Shown one piece after another: positions 13,106 through 13,337 of a stretch of 13,337 nucleotides of DNA; the stretch's first letter is position 1; every line of letters starts with the position of its first letter. Made by a program: the position numbers and the translations under genes. The stretch comes from Clostridiales bacterium. GTDB taxonomy: Bacteria; Bacillota; Clostridia; Lachnospirales; Lachnospiraceae. A model generated the notes under the pieces. The model was not told where the DNA came from. It saw only the letters and a program-made list of their open reading frames with translations, and ran no database searches. The stretch lies in NCBI GenBank assembly GCA_019416265.1, contig DXXQ01000050.1:1-13337 (forward strand), written 5' to 3'.

Positions 13106-13337
13106 ATGAGCAAGCCGGTATTAGTAGTTATGGCAGCAGGTATGGGAAGCCGTTACGGCGGTCTGAAAAAGATCGACCCCATTGACAAGGCAGGTCACAT
13201 TATCATTGATTTTTCAATCTATGATGCAGTGAAGGCAGGATTTGAAAAAGTTGTCTTTATTATCAAGAAAGAAAATGAGGCGGATTTCCGTGCAGCCATC
13301 GGCGACCGTCTGAGCAAACAGATTGAGGTTGCCTATG
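13106..13337 (+). CDS. Nucleotidyltransferase, NDP-sugar pyrophosphorylase-like (3' end outside the window)
   Basis: Seventy-seven residues are visible. The N-terminus MSKPVLVVMAAGMGSRYGG contains the nucleotide-binding motif AAGMGSR (10-16) of the sugar-phosphate nucleotidyltransferase fold. KIDPIDKAGHIIIDFSIYDAVKAGF (the substrate-loading loop and helix) and VVFIIKKENEADF follow. The family transfers a nucleotide from an NTP to a sugar-1-phosphate or similar phosphoester. The DPIDKAG form, in place of the KALLPI/KPMLPV loop common in RmlA or GalU, belongs to a less characterised Firmicutes subgroup, so the exact substrate is open. ATG 13106 follows AGAGGAAAA about 10 nt upstream. Its promoter shares an element with the sugar operon, which suggests that the imported sugar or its phosphate feeds this enzyme. 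Confidence 0.82.
   Translation, partial: MSKPVLVVMAAGMGSRYGGLKKIDPIDKAGHIIIDFSIYDAVKAGFEKVVFIIKKENEADFRAAIGDRLSKQIEVAY

Noticed and set aside
1..13337. Search for CRISPR repeats, tRNA or rRNA genes, transposases, phage or toxin-antitoxin genes
   Set aside because: No regularly spaced repeats, cloverleaf-like or rRNA-like segments, or matching protein motifs were seen by eye.

Overview
The window looks like chromosome of a gut-type Clostridia, most likely a Lachnospiraceae relative. The reasons are moderate GC with strong AGGAGG-type ribosome binding sites, an OmpR-type regulator carrying MIYCVEDE near its N-terminus, a Na/Pi cotransporter fused to PhoU, and a CUT1 sugar operon without its own ATPase. 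This is inference from protein character, not a database match. No rRNA, tRNA, CRISPR array, insertion sequence or phage gene was seen.

Layout. (1) 1-1397: the 3' part of an FtsX/MacB-type ABC permease, cut by the window edge and followed by a hairpin terminator. (2) 1572-3801: a FecBCD-type siderophore/iron (or corrinoid) uptake cluster that is decaying. The binding protein has lost its signal peptide and N-terminus. The permease has a large in-frame internal deletion that joins its first third to its last few residues. Only the ATPase is intact. (3) 3893-4393: a GreA-type elongation factor with its own extended -10 promoter. (4) 4574-8458: a phosphate module made of a Na/Pi cotransporter with a C-terminal PhoU domain, then a PhoP-like regulator and a PhoR-like kinase. 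The cotransporter is preceded by TTTACA/TTAACA hexamers on an 11-bp register, the pattern of a PhoP box, so the PhoPR pair probably controls its own operon. (5) 8472-9368, minus strand: an AraC-family regulator convergent with phoR, sharing a two-way terminator with it. (6) 9713-12862: a CUT1 sugar ABC operon (binding protein, attenuating terminator, two permeases) divergent from the AraC gene. (7) 13106 to the end: the start of an NDP-sugar-pyrophosphorylase-like nucleotidyltransferase, cut by the window edge.

How they work together. The most notable finding is regulatory. A 22-nt element (20/22 identical) lies upstream of both the sugar binding-protein gene (9559-9580) and the nucleotidyltransferase (12961-12982). 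In both places exactly 40 nt separate it from a -10-like hexamer. Both promoter regions also carry a palindrome with arms TGTTC/GAACA and a 7-nt centre. Further TGTGCAAAA-type copies are spread through the araC-binding protein intergenic region. I infer that the adjacent AraC regulator (and possibly a second factor) controls sugar import and the nucleotidyltransferase as one regulon.
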